Assembly: GCA_023212695.1 (NCBI GenBank)
Contig: JALCCG010000067.1
Coordinates: 1-64,000 of the forward strand
Length of the DNA stretch: 64,000 bases
From: Sporisorium sorghi
Lineage: Eukaryota > Basidiomycota > Ustilaginomycetes > Ustilaginales > Ustilaginaceae
Direction of reading: 5' to 3'
Below, one piece after another: positions 44,521 through 52,696 of this stretch. The position numbers were made by a program, and so were the translations under genes. The notes below the pieces were generated by a model. It made no database searches and was not told where the DNA came from. It worked only from the letters and a program-made list of their open reading frames with translations. Numbering within the stretch: position 1 is the first letter of the stretch; the number at the start of each line of letters is the position of its first letter.

Positions 44521-45069
44521 ATGTTGGAGTTGCGGTTGAAGGAGTACATAAGGGAGCATAAGCAGCTGATGGATGATTTGGCTATCGTTCGAGATCTGGA
44601 GCTGTCGCAATGCTACATTGCGGCAGGCTATATTCGAAATTACGTGTGGGATATCCTGCATGGTTTTGAGAGAACCGACCGCCATACGGATATCGATGTT
44701 GTATATTTCGATCCCGATGATGTGTCGGAAGCACGGGATATCGATTTGGAACAGAAGTTAAGAGCAGCGACAAAGAATCCGAAATGGTCAGTCAAGAATC
44801 AGGCCAGGATGCATGTCAAGAATGGAGATGAGCCGTACAGCTCAACCCATGCAGCGTTAACCCAATGGCCGGAGACAGCTACAGCGATTGGCGCAAGACT
44901 GAACCGCGAAGGGGAGCTTGAGCTCTGCTGCCCTTACGGATTGGAGGATTTATTCGCTTTAAAGGTTCGAAGATGCCCGAATTTTCATAAGCGAAGCTAT
45001 TATTTGGAGCGTGTCCGGAAGAAACAATGGAAGAATCAGTGGGCACGGTTAACAATACTTGAAGTTTAG
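44521..45069 (+). CDS. Nucleotidyltransferase-family protein (NTP_transf_6/DUF925)
   Basis: 182 residues. CYIAAGYIRNYVWD and TDIDVVYFDPDD carry the Asp-x-Asp of a minimal nucleotidyltransferase; PYGLEDLFALKVRRCPNFHKRSYY is the family-specific C-terminus. Members are annotated as nucleotidyltransferase but have no defined substrate. ATG is preceded by GGCGGTGA. TATAAT at 44334-44339 might be its -10. The C-terminal end runs close to a decayed GNAT gene. Confidence 0.8.
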   Translation: MLELRLKEYIREHKQLMDDLAIVRDLELSQCYIAAGYIRNYVWDILHGFERTDRHTDIDVVYFDPDDVSEARDIDLEQKLRAATKNPKWSVKNQARMHVKNGDEPYSSTHAALTQWPETATAIGARLNREGELELCCPYGLEDLFALKVRRCPNFHKRSYYLERVRKKQWKNQWARLTILEV

Positions 45070-45084
45070 AGGGGGAGAAGTTCT

Positions 45085-45525
45085 ATGGAGATCCGTCCCT
45101 ATCCACCGGGGATCTGGAGTCAAAAACCCCTTAATGAGAGCAATATAGGATATCCGGTATTGAAGGAGCGAATTTAGTGTCCGGATCGGATGAGAACACG
45201 GAAGCGGCACCCCTTTATCATACCTTTGTAGCCAGCCGACCAAGCGAAGCGGGTAGCGGAGATGATCCGCTGCCGGGAATTTTTAAGTTATGAGAATAAC
45301 GGAGTTGCCACGCACTTCAGTGCACTGTTTACATAGAAAGAGCGGCAAGGGCAAGGAATTGGGAGAACGCTTGTGGAATTTGTAAAGAGGTGGGTTCTGG
45401 ATAGGGGCGACAATGTGCTGCTGACCAGCGGGAACAAACCCGAGCGCAAGCGTGCCCATAGTTTTATGAGAAAATGGGGTTTCTCCATCGGGACTCCGGT
45501 TTGTGAAGACATTATAACAACATGA
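45085..45525 (+). pseudogene. Decayed GNAT-family acetyltransferase gene
   Basis: ATG at 45085 after GGGGGAG opens MEIRPYPP, but the frame stops at residue 31. Further on in another frame appear ATHFSALFT, an in-frame TAG, then ERQGQGIGRTLVEFVKRW, LLTSG and AHSFMRKWGFS, the acetyl-CoA loop and C-terminal motifs of GNAT enzymes. At least one stop and two frame changes break it, so no functional product is expected. It is flanked by intact genes. Confidence 0.75.
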
Positions 45526-45541
45526 TTGAGGGGTCTGTAGC

Positions 45542-46249
45542 ATGGAAACATTCAATCGCGCGCGTGAGAAGGAAATATTGTATCACGAGAAGTTTTATGA
45601 AGCTGCCGCCTTGTTTGAGCCGGGCAGCTGGTTAGCACGCCCCGTCCAGACGGTTATGGATCATCTGGAGTTGTTGCCTTTTCAAAATATGCGAGTGCTG
45701 GATCTGGGCAGTGGTGTCGGTCGTAACAGCATTCCGATTGCACAGCAAATCCAACCTGCAGGCGGTAAGGTTCTATGCGTGGATTTGCTGCCCTCGGCAG
45801 TGGACAAGCTCCGGCAGTATGCTGCCTCCTATGGCGTAAGTTCCAGCATTGAGGCACTGGCAGCGGATGTGCAGCATTATGACATCGCGAAGGATACCTA
45901 TCATTACATCATTGCCTGCTCTTGTCTTGAGCATATGAGCTCGGAGGCCGCCTTTGTATCCAAGATCAAACAAATGCAAGCAGGAACCATGGATCGGGGA
46001 ATTCATTGCATATTAATGAGTACGGAAGTGAAGGAAATCGATCTGGAGACCGGTGTGGAGGAAGAGGGGTTAATCGAGTTGAATTTATCCGCTGACCAAG
46101 CCTTCTCTATCTTTTACGAGCTGTATCCAGAATGGGAGATTTTAATGAAGCGCCAAATACAGCAGGACATTCAAGAGGTGAAGGACGGAAGGGACGTCCT
46201 CTTTCGAAGCCAGTGGATTACGTTCATTGCCAGAAAAGGAGTGTCGTGA
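45542..46249 (+). CDS. Class I SAM-dependent methyltransferase
   Basis: 235 residues. Motif I VLDLGSGVGRNSIPIAQQI (about 52-70), strand 2 end VLCVDLLPSA, motif with ADVQHYD and IIACSCLEHM. The N-terminal helix region FNRAREKEILYHEKFYE is common in methyltransferases of small molecules. Stop is 2 bp from the Nudix start, so the two and the phosphatase are probably one operon. Confidence 0.85.
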   Translation: METFNRAREKEILYHEKFYEAAALFEPGSWLARPVQTVMDHLELLPFQNMRVLDLGSGVGRNSIPIAQQIQPAGGKVLCVDLLPSAVDKLRQYAASYGVSSSIEALAADVQHYDIAKDTYHYIIACSCLEHMSSEAAFVSKIKQMQAGTMDRGIHCILMSTEVKEIDLETGVEEEGLIELNLSADQAFSIFYELYPEWEILMKRQIQQDIQEVKDGRDVLFRSQWITFIARKGVS

Positions 46250-46251
46250 CC

Positions 46252-46704
46252 ATGGAGAAATATACGCATCTCGGCGTTTATGGTGTTCTGATCCAGGATG
46301 ATCATATTCTGCTGATCCAAAAAGCAAGAGGGCCTCACAAAGGGAAGTGGGATTTACCTGGAGGTTCCATTGAATTTGGAGAGGAGCCGGAGTTTACGCT
46401 GAAGCGTGAATTTATGAAGGAAACCGGACTGTCTCCGATAAAAGGCAGTATTCGCACAGCCATATCCTATACCATTGTGTATCAATATGCCGAGAATCAG
46501 ATGGAAGAGCTGCATCACATCGGCATTATATATGATGTGGAGCTGCCTGATGATCAAGCTGTTATTAAGGCAGAAGGGGATGGACAGGATTCCCTAGGAG
46601 CCAGATGGGTTCCGCTTGAGTCGCTGAGTCTGTTACCGTTAACGCCATTTGTTGAGATGATGATGGAGTCGGTATTGATTGAAGAAGCCGAGGGGGAAGC
46701 ATGA
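46252..46704 (+). CDS. Nudix hydrolase
   Basis: 150 residues from ATG 46252 (AAAAGGAGT about 10 bp upstream). The Nudix box is GGSIEFGEEPEFTLKREFMK then ETG, complete with RE-x2-KE. A strand-rich core (GVYGVLIQDDHILLIQKARG) precedes it. It follows the methyltransferase by 2 bp and overlaps the phosphatase start (ATGA). It could clean up a nucleoside diphosphate compound; substrate unknown. Confidence 0.9.
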   Translation: MEKYTHLGVYGVLIQDDHILLIQKARGPHKGKWDLPGGSIEFGEEPEFTLKREFMKETGLSPIKGSIRTAISYTIVYQYAENQMEELHHIGIIYDVELPDDQAVIKAEGDGQDSLGARWVPLESLSLLPLTPFVEMMMESVLIEEAEGEA

Positions 46705-47261
46705 CAACTTTATATTTTGTGAGACACGCAGAATCCCCGTATAGCGAAGGGAAGGAGCGGTCCCGCGGATTGTCCGTACAGGGTGCAAGCGATGCCGAGC
46801 GAGTTAAGGGTTTGCTGCTGGGAGAGGGTATTGGGGTTATCGTATCCAGCCCTTATCAGAGAGCGAAGGATACGGTACAGCCATTGGCGGATGCCCTGGG
46901 TTTACCGATTACGGTGCTGGAGGATCTGAGAGAACGGAAGATCGGGGATTTCCAAGGGAACTCATTTACGGATGCCAAAAGGAAACTGTTTAACGAACCC
47001 GATACCTGCTTCCCGGAGGGAGAATCCAGTAAAGATGCGCAAAGGCGTGCAGTCCAGGCAATGGAGGGAATTCTGGATACGTACAAAGGCAAGAATGTCG
47101 TGATGGGTACTCATGGGGACATTATGACATTAATGCTGCACCATTACGATCAGCGGTTCGATTATGAATTCTGGCAGGGAACGAGTATGCCGGACATATA
47201 CCGAGCCGAATTTGAAGAGGGAAAACTCGTGAACATATCGCGGCTATGGCGTGAAGGCTAA
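46701..47261 (+). CDS. Histidine phosphatase (phosphoglycerate-mutase-like)
   Basis: 186 residues with the RHA motif (FVRHAESPYSEG, His at about 9), LSVQGASDAERVKGLL, SSPYQRAKDT and the second His in GTHGDIMTLML. The branch belongs to the histidine phosphatase superfamily, so it should remove phosphate through a phospho-His intermediate. Overlaps the Nudix stop by 4 bp. Together the three genes could process a phosphorylated nucleotide or sugar. Confidence 0.88.
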   Translation: MTTLYFVRHAESPYSEGKERSRGLSVQGASDAERVKGLLLGEGIGVIVSSPYQRAKDTVQPLADALGLPITVLEDLRERKIGDFQGNSFTDAKRKLFNEPDTCFPEGESSKDAQRRAVQAMEGILDTYKGKNVVMGTHGDIMTLMLHHYDQRFDYEFWQGTSMPDIYRAEFEEGKLVNISRLWREG

Positions 47262-47299
47262 CAAGAAGCTCAAGTTGGTCCATAGTATATTGAATGTAC

Positions 47300-47316
47300 A
47301 AAGAAACCGTTTCTTT
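47300..47316. promoter_or_regulatory. Perfect 17-bp palindrome
   Basis: AAAGAAACCGTTTCTTT (8-bp arms around one base), 38 bp after the phosphatase gene. No T run follows and no gene start is close, so it may be an orphan LacI-type operator or a mRNA 3' hairpin. Confidence 0.4.
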
Positions 47317-47430
47317 CGTAAATGGTGGGTCGGACTTCCATTTTACCATAAGATGAATTCAGGATATTGGAGGGCAACAGCGATTGGAGGAATGCTTCGT
47401 TCCGCAGCGGCAGCGTCCTCATAACAGACA

Positions 47431-47480
47431 AAGGGGCGTCCCTCAGATCAATTGACTTTTGGGATACCCCTTCTGCTTTT
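47431..47480. terminator. Bidirectional terminator between convergent genes
   Basis: AAGGGG..TCCC pairs with GGGA..CCCCTT around a 18-nt loop; A-rich on the left, CTTTTA on the right. It separates the phosphatase gene from the minus-strand MCP gene. Confidence 0.65.
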
Positions 47481-47540
47481 ATAAAAATAACAGCTTAACT
47501 AAATTCCTTATGTAGAATAGACGAATAGACGTTATACTAT

Positions 47541-48791
47541 TTAGAATTTGAAAATATTGATGGTCTTCTGCAGTTGGAAGACGTCATTATTCATCGCTTC
47601 GGCTTCCTCAGCCATCTTCTGGATAGACGAAATGCCTTCGTTCATGGAAGCAGATACCTGCTCCGTTCCTGCAGCGGATTGCTGCGTAATCGCAGATATG
47701 TTCTGAATGGCGGAAGAGATGTTCTGCGCACTCTCCAGCATGGACTCGCTCTCCTTGGAGAAAGCTGCGATCTGCTCCGAAATATACTGCACGCTGTTTA
47801 CAATCTGCATGAACACCAGCTCCGCTTCACGGATCATCTCGGTTTGCTGCCGTACGACTTCTTCATTGATCTTAATATTCTGTGTTGCATGTTTGACATC
47901 CGATTCAATGCTCCGTACCAGATTAAATACCTCGCGGGTGGAGGAAGTGGATTCCTCGGCCAATTTACGGACCTCTTGGGCAACAACGGCAAAGCCTGCA
48001 CCATGCTCGCCGGCTCTGGCCGCTTCAATGGAGGCGTTCAAGGACAGCAAGTTGGTCTGATCGGCAAGCTCGGATATGGTTTCGGTGATTTTGGTAATCC
48101 CTCTGGCGCTCTTGGCCAGTGCATCGATGGATTCCGAGACTTTACCCGTGGCGTCGATATTTCGCTGCATCCCCGCGGATTGTTTGGCTACGGAATCTCT
48201 TCCTTGCTCAACGAGTCCCAGCGTCTCGATAGAACGGGCGTTCATTTCATGGGTGGAGTGCGTATAATTGCTGACCTTCTCTTCGATTTCGCGGATGGAA
48301 TGCGTCATCTCCGATACGTCCTCCGAGATTTCGTTCGCACCGACGGCCAGCTCATTGGAGGAGAGGGATACTTGATTCATCACTTGAATAAGCTCCTGAT
48401 TTTTATTCGAAATGCTTCGGCTTGATGTCATTACCTTACGGGTAATGTCCGAGGTTTCCTGTAAAATTTTGCGAAGCTTGTCCACCATGCTGTTGAAGGT
48501 TCGGCTTAGATCGTTCATGCCTCCAACCTCTTCTACCTGGAAGGTAAAGTCGCCTTTGGCGATTTTGGCAGAAACGCTGGAAATTTCGGCGAATGAATTC
48601 GTAAGCGTTTTCTCAATAACACGAGAAAGAGGAAGGGTAAGTCCAATTAAAGCCAAGACAAGTACCACGCCAATGATTGCTTTGCCCATTAGAATAAACG
48701 CAAGCAGCATTGGAACCGCAAATAAAGCGGCAATAAGATAACAGGCTGTAGTAATTTTTTGTGAGATTGGGAGTCTGTTGAACCATGCCAT
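47541..48791 (-). CDS. Methyl-accepting chemotaxis protein without extracellular sensor
   Basis: 416 residues. Two adjacent membrane segments (about 15-32 and 35-55) with almost no external loop, then HAMP-like residues about 57-110 ([20 protein letters not shown]) and the long MCP coiled coil. The kinase-binding tip is [20 protein letters not shown] followed by [20 protein letters not shown]. Input must come through the membrane or from cytoplasmic sites. Start ATG follows GAGGAGGA. Confidence 0.92.
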   Translation of the reverse strand: MAWFNRLPISQKITTACYLIAALFAVPMLLAFILMGKAIIGVVLVLALIGLTLPLSRVIEKTLTNSFAEISSVSAKIAKGDFTFQVEEVGGMNDLSRTFNSMVDKLRKILQETSDITRKVMTSSRSISNKNQELIQVMNQVSLSSNELAVGANEISEDVSEMTHSIREIEEKVSNYTHSTHEMNARSIETLGLVEQGRDSVAKQSAGMQRNIDATGKVSESIDALAKSARGITKITETISELADQTNLLSLNASIEAARAGEHGAGFAVVAQEVRKLAEESTSSTREVFNLVRSIESDVKHATQNIKINEEVVRQQTEMIREAELVFMQIVNSVQYISEQIAAFSKESESMLESAQNISSAIQNISAITQQSAAGTEQVSASMNEGISSIQKMAEEAEAMNNDVFQLQKTINIFKF

Positions 48792-48983
48792 AAGAATGAG
48801 TCCTCCTCGACAACATAGGATATATTTACCATGATTATAGCATCGCCGGGCTGAACTAGATATAACGAATTGACAAAAAGTGTTGAAATGGGTCGAAAGA
48901 ACTGATGTTTTGGAAGGGGAGGGGAAGCGCAGCTAACTAGCCAACAGACAAATCCCCTCTCGTTGCATAGATACGCAGCAATA

Positions 48984-49706
48984 TTATTTTACGGCACGGA
49001 ATAAGGCGGAAGCGAGATAATCGGTGTTATCCAGGATCATCCGGTCATGCTTGAATAACGTTTCCCATAACGTTACATCAAACAGAAGTCCTTTATCGCG
49101 CTGCTCAAATGTATCCAGATGACGTGTTTGCTCTTCCTTCAATTGTTCGTTAAAGTGGTTATACTCCAGAATTTCCTCCTGCTTAAAACCGCAAGCCAGC
49201 AAGGATTGTGCCCATTCTTCCCGCAGCATCAGATTCGGAATCCCGAAGAATTCCAGCAGCTCCTTGAGCTTTGGCTCAGGCATTGGCTTATTCAGCAGCA
49301 ATTCTCTGTCCAGCAGAACGCCTCCTTGATCCAGAACGCGATAATATTCAGGGAGTGATCTCGACGTATCCGTGAATACGGTGACTGATTCGGCCATAAT
49401 CAGATCAAACTGGTTGTCTTCAAAAGGCAGCTCGCACACATCAGCCTGCAAAAATTGCACGTCCATTTTCATGGCTTCGGCTCTGGTGCGTGCTTTTTTA
49501 ATCATATTCTCATTGAGATCTATGGCCGTGACTTGATAGCCCATCTCCGAAAGATGGCATGCTGTCCTGCCTGTTCCGCAGCCAACCTCCAGAATACGAC
49601 TGTTCGGCTCAATCGGATAATTCTTCAGCATTCTTAAGGTAGCCTCGAATCCGCCCGGATGCGCACTGCCCATACCTAATCTGGATAGCATGTGAATGTA
49701 GTTCAT
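48984..49706 (-). CDS. Class I SAM-dependent methyltransferase
   Basis: 240 residues. Motif I ILEVGCGTGRTACHLSEMG (about 38-56), VTAIDLNENMIKKAR, ADVCELPFEDNQFDLIMAES. Methyltransf_11-type with an alpha C-terminal cap that includes LFGIPNLMLREEW-like residues. Start follows AGAAGGGAAG. It is isolated on the minus strand between the MCP and nucleotidyltransferase genes. Confidence 0.85.
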   Translation of the reverse strand: MNYIHMLSRLGMGSAHPGGFEATLRMLKNYPIEPNSRILEVGCGTGRTACHLSEMGYQVTAIDLNENMIKKARTRAEAMKMDVQFLQADVCELPFEDNQFDLIMAESVTVFTDTSRSLPEYYRVLDQGGVLLDRELLLNKPMPEPKLKELLEFFGIPNLMLREEWAQSLLACGFKQEEILEYNHFNEQLKEEQTRHLDTFEQRDKGLLFDVTLWETLFKHDRMILDNTDYLASALFRAVK

Positions 49707-49849
49707 TTCATCTTCCCTTCTTCCTTGTAGTCATCATGAGGGTAATCGTTTATTTACCATATGATTAAGGTACGTTTGGGGTTTTTGCTGAATTAAATAT
49801 TTTGAGCCCTTTTTTTCGGGAGCTATGAGAACTACTGGGGGAAATAGCC

Positions 49850-50548
49850 ATGAAGAAGGAACCGATGGAGGCAGCAGAGCGTGTTATCCACCGTCATTAT
49901 CCCGACTGTTTGCTAGCTGTACTTGGCGGCAGCGCAAGCAGAGGAGAACATAACGAGCAATCTGATTTGGACGTCGTCATCCTTGAGCGGGACGGAGATG
50001 AGATGCGGAGAAAGACCCTGGAAGCTGATGGATGGATTGTGGAATTGTTTATATTGTCTTTGTCATCCTATCGTGAATACTTCGACGAGGGCGTGATGGC
50101 AGCCAATCCGACATTGCAGCGGATCACAGCGGAGGGTAAGGTGCTGCGCTCGTTGCCGGAAGGAGAAGCAGTCCGCGCAGAGGCCCAGCATGATTTGAAT
50201 TACGGACCGATGCCATTGATGCAAACCGATATTGATGAATACCGTTACATGATTACGGAATATGTGCAGGATTTGAAGAATCCTAAGCGGGATGGCGAGA
50301 AATGGTTTACGGTGCAAAAGATCATGACGGTACTTTGCGAATTTGTACTTAGAGTGAATGGGGAATGGACAGGGGAAGGCAAGATGCTGTTTCGGCTGTT
50401 CCACCGTTTCAGCACGGCATTGGGAGATCAATTGGAGGTTTCGCTTTCAGCGATGTATCGACAGGATGATCCTTCCCTCCTTCTGGCATTCACAGAGCAA
50501 ATGCTGAACCCGTTCGGGGGCATGCTTCTTGTGGGTTATGAGGAATAG
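49850..50548 (+). CDS. Nucleotidyltransferase-domain protein (MNT/ANT-like)
   Basis: 232 residues. LAVLGGSASRGEHNEQSDLD (the GGS and D-x-D motif, about 23-42) is the polymerase-beta-like nucleotidyltransferase core; a helical C-terminal region (about 110-232) may be a kanamycin-nucleotidyltransferase-like substrate domain. ATG is preceded by GGGGGA. No HEPN partner adjoins it, so a MNT-HEPN toxin-antitoxin pair is not supported. Confidence 0.8.
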   Translation: MKKEPMEAAERVIHRHYPDCLLAVLGGSASRGEHNEQSDLDVVILERDGDEMRRKTLEADGWIVELFILSLSSYREYFDEGVMAANPTLQRITAEGKVLRSLPEGEAVRAEAQHDLNYGPMPLMQTDIDEYRYMITEYVQDLKNPKRDGEKWFTVQKIMTVLCEFVLRVNGEWTGEGKMLFRLFHRFSTALGDQLEVSLSAMYRQDDPSLLLAFTEQMLNPFGGMLLVGYEE

Positions 50549-50663
50549 ATTTTGACTGGTGAGCAATAAGAGAGGTACATTAGCCGTGACGTTCGCCTTC
50601 CACGACCAATACAATAATCATGTGATTCGGTCACGTCATTCTTTAAATCCAGGAGGGATCTTC

Positions 50664-50759
50664 ATGAGCGGAGTATATGGTGGTGGATGGGGTAATTCAG
50701 TAGGTATTATTTTGGTTCTCTTCATCCTGCTCGTAATTATCTCGAGTGCTTGGGTTTAA
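50664..50759 (+). CDS. YjcZ-family sporulation protein (31 residues)
   Basis: ATG 50664 after AGGAGGGA encodes MSGVYGGGWGNSVGIILVLF then ILLVIISSAWV. This Gly-rich N-terminus with a hydrophobic, membrane-spanning C-terminus is the YjcZ type, common small proteins of sporulating Bacillota. It was missed by length filters. The longer frame from 50559 lacks a ribosome binding site. It is followed by a strong terminator. Confidence 0.85.
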   Translation: MSGVYGGGWGNSVGIILVLFILLVIISSAWV

Positions 50760-50784
50760 TTCGTCAAGCTCTTGGAGCAAATCG

Positions 50785-50812
50785 CAAAAGCCCGGCATGC
50801 GCCGGGCTTTTG
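50785..50812. terminator. Bidirectional intrinsic terminator
   Basis: CAAAAGCCCGGC ATGC GCCGGGCTTTTG, a perfect palindrome with A/T tails on both sides, shared by the convergent YjcZ and ykoF genes. Confidence 0.92.
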
Positions 50813-50830
50813 CCTGTTATATAGAAGTGA

Positions 50831-51433
50831 TCACGGTCTTGGCTTGGCTGATGGACTGTGTGCAGACACGACTGCGGTCATGACAAGGTGACTGCTGTCC
50901 GATTGGATCGCATGCAAAAACGCATCTTCGAGGGATTCAAACACCTTGGAGATGGAGCCGTCCAACCGGCTGGCATAGTGAACGCTTCCGGCGAACGTTC
51001 CTTTTTCCTTAGCCCGATGCACCTCTTTATAGATAACATCCATGTAATGGTCTGTACCCAGTGGATAAAGGGCAAATTGGCAGGCTGTATCTATATCGGC
51101 ATTCTTCCCAATCTCGCGATTCAAACGCTCCGAATCCTCTGACATATATACATCGGCTTCCGTATCACCAGGGCAGCCAATAGAATAAGTTCCGTTAAAG
51201 ACGGTGTGCACACCGCTTGCTGCCGCATAAGCAAAAATCGCCCTCGTTACATCAAATACATGCTCCGCCCGTCCACGAATACAGGTGCTCACATCATCCG
51301 TCTGAATCCATACTTTCCCCGTGTTGACGGATTTCAGCGCGTCCATAATGACTTCCACAAATCGGTCAGTCATCGGAAACACCGAGAATCGGCATCCGAC
51401 GATGCGACTGGTTCCACATGTTCGCTCACTCAT
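50831..51433 (-). CDS. ykoF: YkoF-family thiamine/HMP-binding protein
   Basis: 200 residues, equal in length to B. subtilis YkoF. It is made of two related halves (GCRFSVFPMTDRFVEVIMDA and CQFALYPLGTDHYMDVIYKE), a tandem ferredoxin-like design known in YkoF, which binds thiamine/hydroxymethylpyrimidine. ATG 51433 follows AGGGGAGG. A TPP riboswitch with its terminator lies directly upstream, so the gene is repressed by thiamine pyrophosphate. In B. subtilis it heads ykoFEDC; here no transporter genes follow. Confidence 0.88.
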   Translation of the reverse strand: MSERTCGTSRIVGCRFSVFPMTDRFVEVIMDALKSVNTGKVWIQTDDVSTCIRGRAEHVFDVTRAIFAYAAASGVHTVFNGTYSIGCPGDTEADVYMSEDSERLNREIGKNADIDTACQFALYPLGTDHYMDVIYKEVHRAKEKGTFAGSVHYASRLDGSISKVFESLEDAFLHAIQSDSSHLVMTAVVSAHSPSAKPRP

Positions 51434-51466
51434 TGTTGTTATCCTCCCCTATGATATAAATCCACG

Positions 51467-51500
51467 CAAAAAAACCGCACCCCGTGAAGAAAGTGCAGTT
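51467..51500 (-). terminator. Riboswitch expression-platform terminator
   Basis: On the minus strand AACTGCAC pairs with GTGCGGTT, ending in seven T. It lies between the TPP aptamer and the ykoF ribosome binding site, so TPP binding should terminate transcription. Confidence 0.85.
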
Positions 51501-51535
51501 ATGCCTACGTGAAAAAGTATAAACATAAATGCTAC

Positions 51536-51619
51536 ACTTCCCCACGCTAGTATGACCTAGATCGGGTGATAAGGGTTAACGGCAGCACGCCGTCTCTCAG
51601 CACATGGCACCCCTAGTAC
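51536..51619 (-). ncRNA. TPP (THI-box) riboswitch aptamer
   Basis: On the minus strand the conserved elements appear in order: AGGGGTGCC, CTGAGAGACGGC, GCCGTTAACCCTTATCACC, GATCTAGGTCATACTAGCG, GGGGAAGTG. These are the P1/P2 GGGG, the CUGAGA core, the ACCCUU loop, the GAUCU-GG region and the UGGGGAA-like 3' end of the THI box. Confidence 0.93.
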
Positions 51620-51755
51620 AGCCAACATGATATGCAGTTGGTCCCGGAACTATTGCCAGTTCAGGAAGACAAAGGTTTCTTGCTTGTGTTATTGTATCGT
51701 TTTGCCGGAAGATTTTCAATCATTCGATTTTTTTTTCGACATTGATCCAAATTGA

Positions 51756-51782
51756 TGCAACCGATGAAAGACCAGACGCATC
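51756..51782 (+). promoter_or_regulatory. Candidate ECF sigma autoregulatory promoter
   Basis: TGCAACC (51756-51762), a 14-bp spacer, then CGCATC (51777-51782). The TGCAAC/CGnnT pair resembles ECF sigma promoters (TGAAAC-N16-CGTC-like) and precedes the sigma gene by about 26 bp. Not a full match, so tentative. Confidence 0.35.
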
Positions 51783-51807
51783 ATAGTTATAGAGAGGGGG
51801 AGATGGC

Positions 51808-52350
51808 CTGGATGTCATACAGCGCTTAAAACAAAAAGAAGAGGCGGCTCTCCGGGAATTGATGGAACAGTATGGAGATTATCTGCTTCGCACGGCGGTA
51901 TTGCTGCTGCGTGACCGTCAAGCGGCTGAAGAGGCCGTTCAAGATACCTTTATCCAGGCGTTCGAGAATATCGCTCAGCTTCGTGACGGCGACAAACTTC
52001 GTAGCTGGTTGACCCGAATTGCAGTGAATCGATGCCGGATGCGGCAGCGAAAATGGGATTGGCGTCATATTTTTCCCATGCCGAGGATGGACCAGCATGT
52101 AAACGAAAGTGTACCTGCCGTGGATGAAATGCTGGGCGTCCATTGGCGTGAGGCTGAAATGATCAAATCAGTGCAGCAGCTGCCCTATACATACCGAGAA
52201 GTGATTACGCTCTATTATTATAATGAGTTGGGTGTTCAAGAAATTGCAGCGCAATTGCAGCTGAATATAAACACGGTTAAGGCACGTTTAATGAGAGGGC
52301 GGCATAAACTCCGGCAGATTGTTGTCGAGAAGGGGGAGAGCGATGCGTAG
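51808..52350 (+). CDS. ECF RNA polymerase sigma factor
   Basis: 180 residues from CTG 51808, which has GGGGGAGAT just upstream; the in-frame ATG at 51859 would drop part of region 2. Sigma region 2: ELMEQYGDYLLRTAVLLLRD, AEEAVQDTFIQAFENI and LRSWLTRIAVNRCRM. Region 4: VITLYYYNELGVQEIAAQLQ and INTVKARLMRGRHKLRQI. The stop overlaps the next gene (ATG in 52343-52345), typical of sigma-anti-sigma coupling. Confidence 0.88.
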   Translation: MDVIQRLKQKEEAALRELMEQYGDYLLRTAVLLLRDRQAAEEAVQDTFIQAFENIAQLRDGDKLRSWLTRIAVNRCRMRQRKWDWRHIFPMPRMDQHVNESVPAVDEMLGVHWREAEMIKSVQQLPYTYREVITLYYYNELGVQEIAAQLQLNINTVKARLMRGRHKLRQIVVEKGESDA

Positions 52351-52696
52351 CGAAGAACAGGAAATGGCCGAACAACTAAAGCAGGAGCTGGAGGAAATTC
52401 GATTCCTGGGCGCAGAGAAGGTGATTTCTCGCACATTTCCAAAATCCAGCCGCGAACGTTTGTCTTCCTTGTGGAATAAGGAAGTAGAAATTTCTGCTGC
52501 CGCTATTGGTTATTTTGGCGCAGCAGCGGCCGTTCTGCTGCTCGGAGGTTTGTTATGGAGGGAAGCAATTGTGAAACCTGCTGTTTCCGTGCCCTTGCAG
52601 ATGAGCAATGAACTGCTTGAAGCCGGGGGGAATTATTACTGGAAGGATCAGTACGAGAGGATGGTGGCCAGGCTTGAAAATTCGGGTCAAGATTAA
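52343..52696 (+). CDS. Putative anti-sigma factor, single TM
   Basis: 117 residues from ATG 52343 (GGGGGAGAG upstream), overlapping the sigma stop. A cytoplasmic N-terminal half (EEQEMAEQLKQELEEIRFLG, no His-Cys-Cys zinc motif), one membrane segment at about 53-72 (AAIGYFGAAAAVLLLGGLLW), and an external C-terminal end. Position and topology, not sequence, support the anti-sigma call. Confidence 0.6.
   Translation: MRSEEQEMAEQLKQELEEIRFLGAEKVISRTFPKSSRERLSSLWNKEVEISAAAIGYFGAAAAVLLLGGLLWREAIVKPAVSVPLQMSNELLEAGGNYYWKDQYERMVARLENSGQD

Noticed and set aside
49850..50548. MNT-HEPN toxin-antitoxin pair
   Set aside because: Adjacent genes encode no HEPN protein; the ORF is a nucleotidyltransferase with its own helical C-terminal domain.
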